In this document: positions 14,564-14,742 of the stretch, in pieces
Numbering within the stretch: the stretch's first letter is position 1
Layout: every line of letters starts with the position of its first letter
DNA from: Muribaculaceae bacterium
GTDB taxonomy: Bacteria; Bacteroidota; Bacteroidia; Bacteroidales; Muribaculaceae
Length of the DNA stretch: 14,742 nucleotides
Assembly: GCA_022511505.1 (NCBI GenBank)
Contig: JAFLTK010000247.1
Coordinates: 1-14,742 of the forward strand
Direction of reading: 5' to 3'
Program-made: the position numbers and the translations under genes
Notes under the pieces: model-generated
Told to the model about the DNA's origin: nothing
Database searches by the model: none
Seen by the model: the letters and a program-made list of their open reading frames with translations, nothing else

Positions 14564-14634
14564 AGCGGGAGGTCCACCACCTCGACCTAACCAAACCAGA
14601 GTAGAAGAACGAGGAGCGGGAGCTCCTCATCACG
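14564..14634 (+). repeat. REP-like composite repeat (two direct units with TAACCAAACC core)
   Basis: Two related units lie in the same direction: one at 14564-14585 containing AGCGGGAGGTCCACCACCTC, and AGCGGGAGCTCCTCATCACG at 14615-14634. Both share AGCGGGAG-S-TCC. Between them is TAACCAAACC (14588-14597). The left unit can form GAGGT-CCACC-ACCTC, and the right one GAGGAGC-GGGA-GCTCCTC. The right unit and the core recur at 11728-11813 in reverse orientation. The element sits between two divergent promoters. Confidence 0.6.
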
Positions 14635-14675
14635 GAATCTGCGCGCCCACAATTCCGCGGTCATTGGCGGTGGGT

Positions 14676-14706
14676 TTTGCAGTATTGAATAAAATGTGTA
14701 AATTTG
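14676..14706 (+). promoter_or_regulatory. Strong Bacteroidetes-type promoter reading out of the window
   Basis: TTTG at 14676-14679, a 19-base spacer, then TAAATTTG at 14699-14706: both boxes match consensus. Transcription would begin near 14712. The transcript opens with a GC-rich hairpin (GCGCCG at 14723-14728 with CGGCGC at 14736-14741), and its gene lies beyond the right edge. Confidence 0.7.
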
Positions 14707-14742
14707 CAGCCTGAACGGGGACGCGCCGGCATGGTCGGCGCC

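Overview
The window looks like a stretch of chromosome from a gut Bacteroidales bacterium, most likely of the Muribaculaceae/Bacteroides type. The evidence is threefold. Several genes have promoters of the Bacteroidetes sigma factor kind (TTTG or TTG, a 19-21 base spacer, then TAnnTTTG). Most start codons lack a Shine-Dalgarno sequence. The protein families (DUF4301, DUF6377, SbsA-type Ig-like lipoproteins, one-chain pyruvate:ferredoxin oxidoreductase) are typical of the phylum. No phage, transposase, CRISPR array, rRNA or tRNA gene was found.

Layout. Bases 1-91 hold the N-terminus of a nucleoside deaminase (minus strand, running off the left edge). Bases 187-2118 encode a large surface lipoprotein with an Ig-like domain. 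Bases 2195-3873 form a compact minus-strand operon: a small lipoprotein, a four-helix membrane protein and a YiiX-like papain-fold hydrolase, with a clear promoter at 3919-3948. Bases 4069-7602 encode the full-length pyruvate:ferredoxin (flavodoxin) oxidoreductase, with all ligands of its three [4Fe-4S] clusters. Divergent from it, 7758-8744 encodes a membrane acyltransferase. A gene-poor kilobase (8745-9757) follows. It contains a strong 20-bp hairpin, a GC-rich block that may be a structured RNA or a repeat, a second terminator-like hairpin, and a long AT-rich leader with a near-perfect promoter. That promoter serves 9758-11323, a membrane-spanning DUF6377 regulator with a C-terminal HTH. 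Bases 11324-11922 are again gene-poor but dense in structure: a 16-bp perfect inverted repeat, a possible small RNA ending in a textbook terminator, an inverted pair of REP-like repeats, and the terminator of the convergent DUF4301 gene (11923-13449). A secreted or lipid-anchored protein of unknown function (13555-14502) follows. At the right edge, divergent promoters flank another copy of the REP-like repeat; the rightward one drives a transcript beyond the window.

How it fits together. The coding content is mostly housekeeping (anaerobic pyruvate oxidation, purine salvage) plus cell-envelope proteins. I see no defence or mobile system. The less ordinary signals are non-coding: a composite repeat of short AGCGGGAG-S-TCC units in two intergenic regions, a GC-rich island bounded by two terminator-like hairpins, and a possible stand-alone small RNA. 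These rest on structure and motifs seen in the sequence only; copy number and conservation could not be tested.
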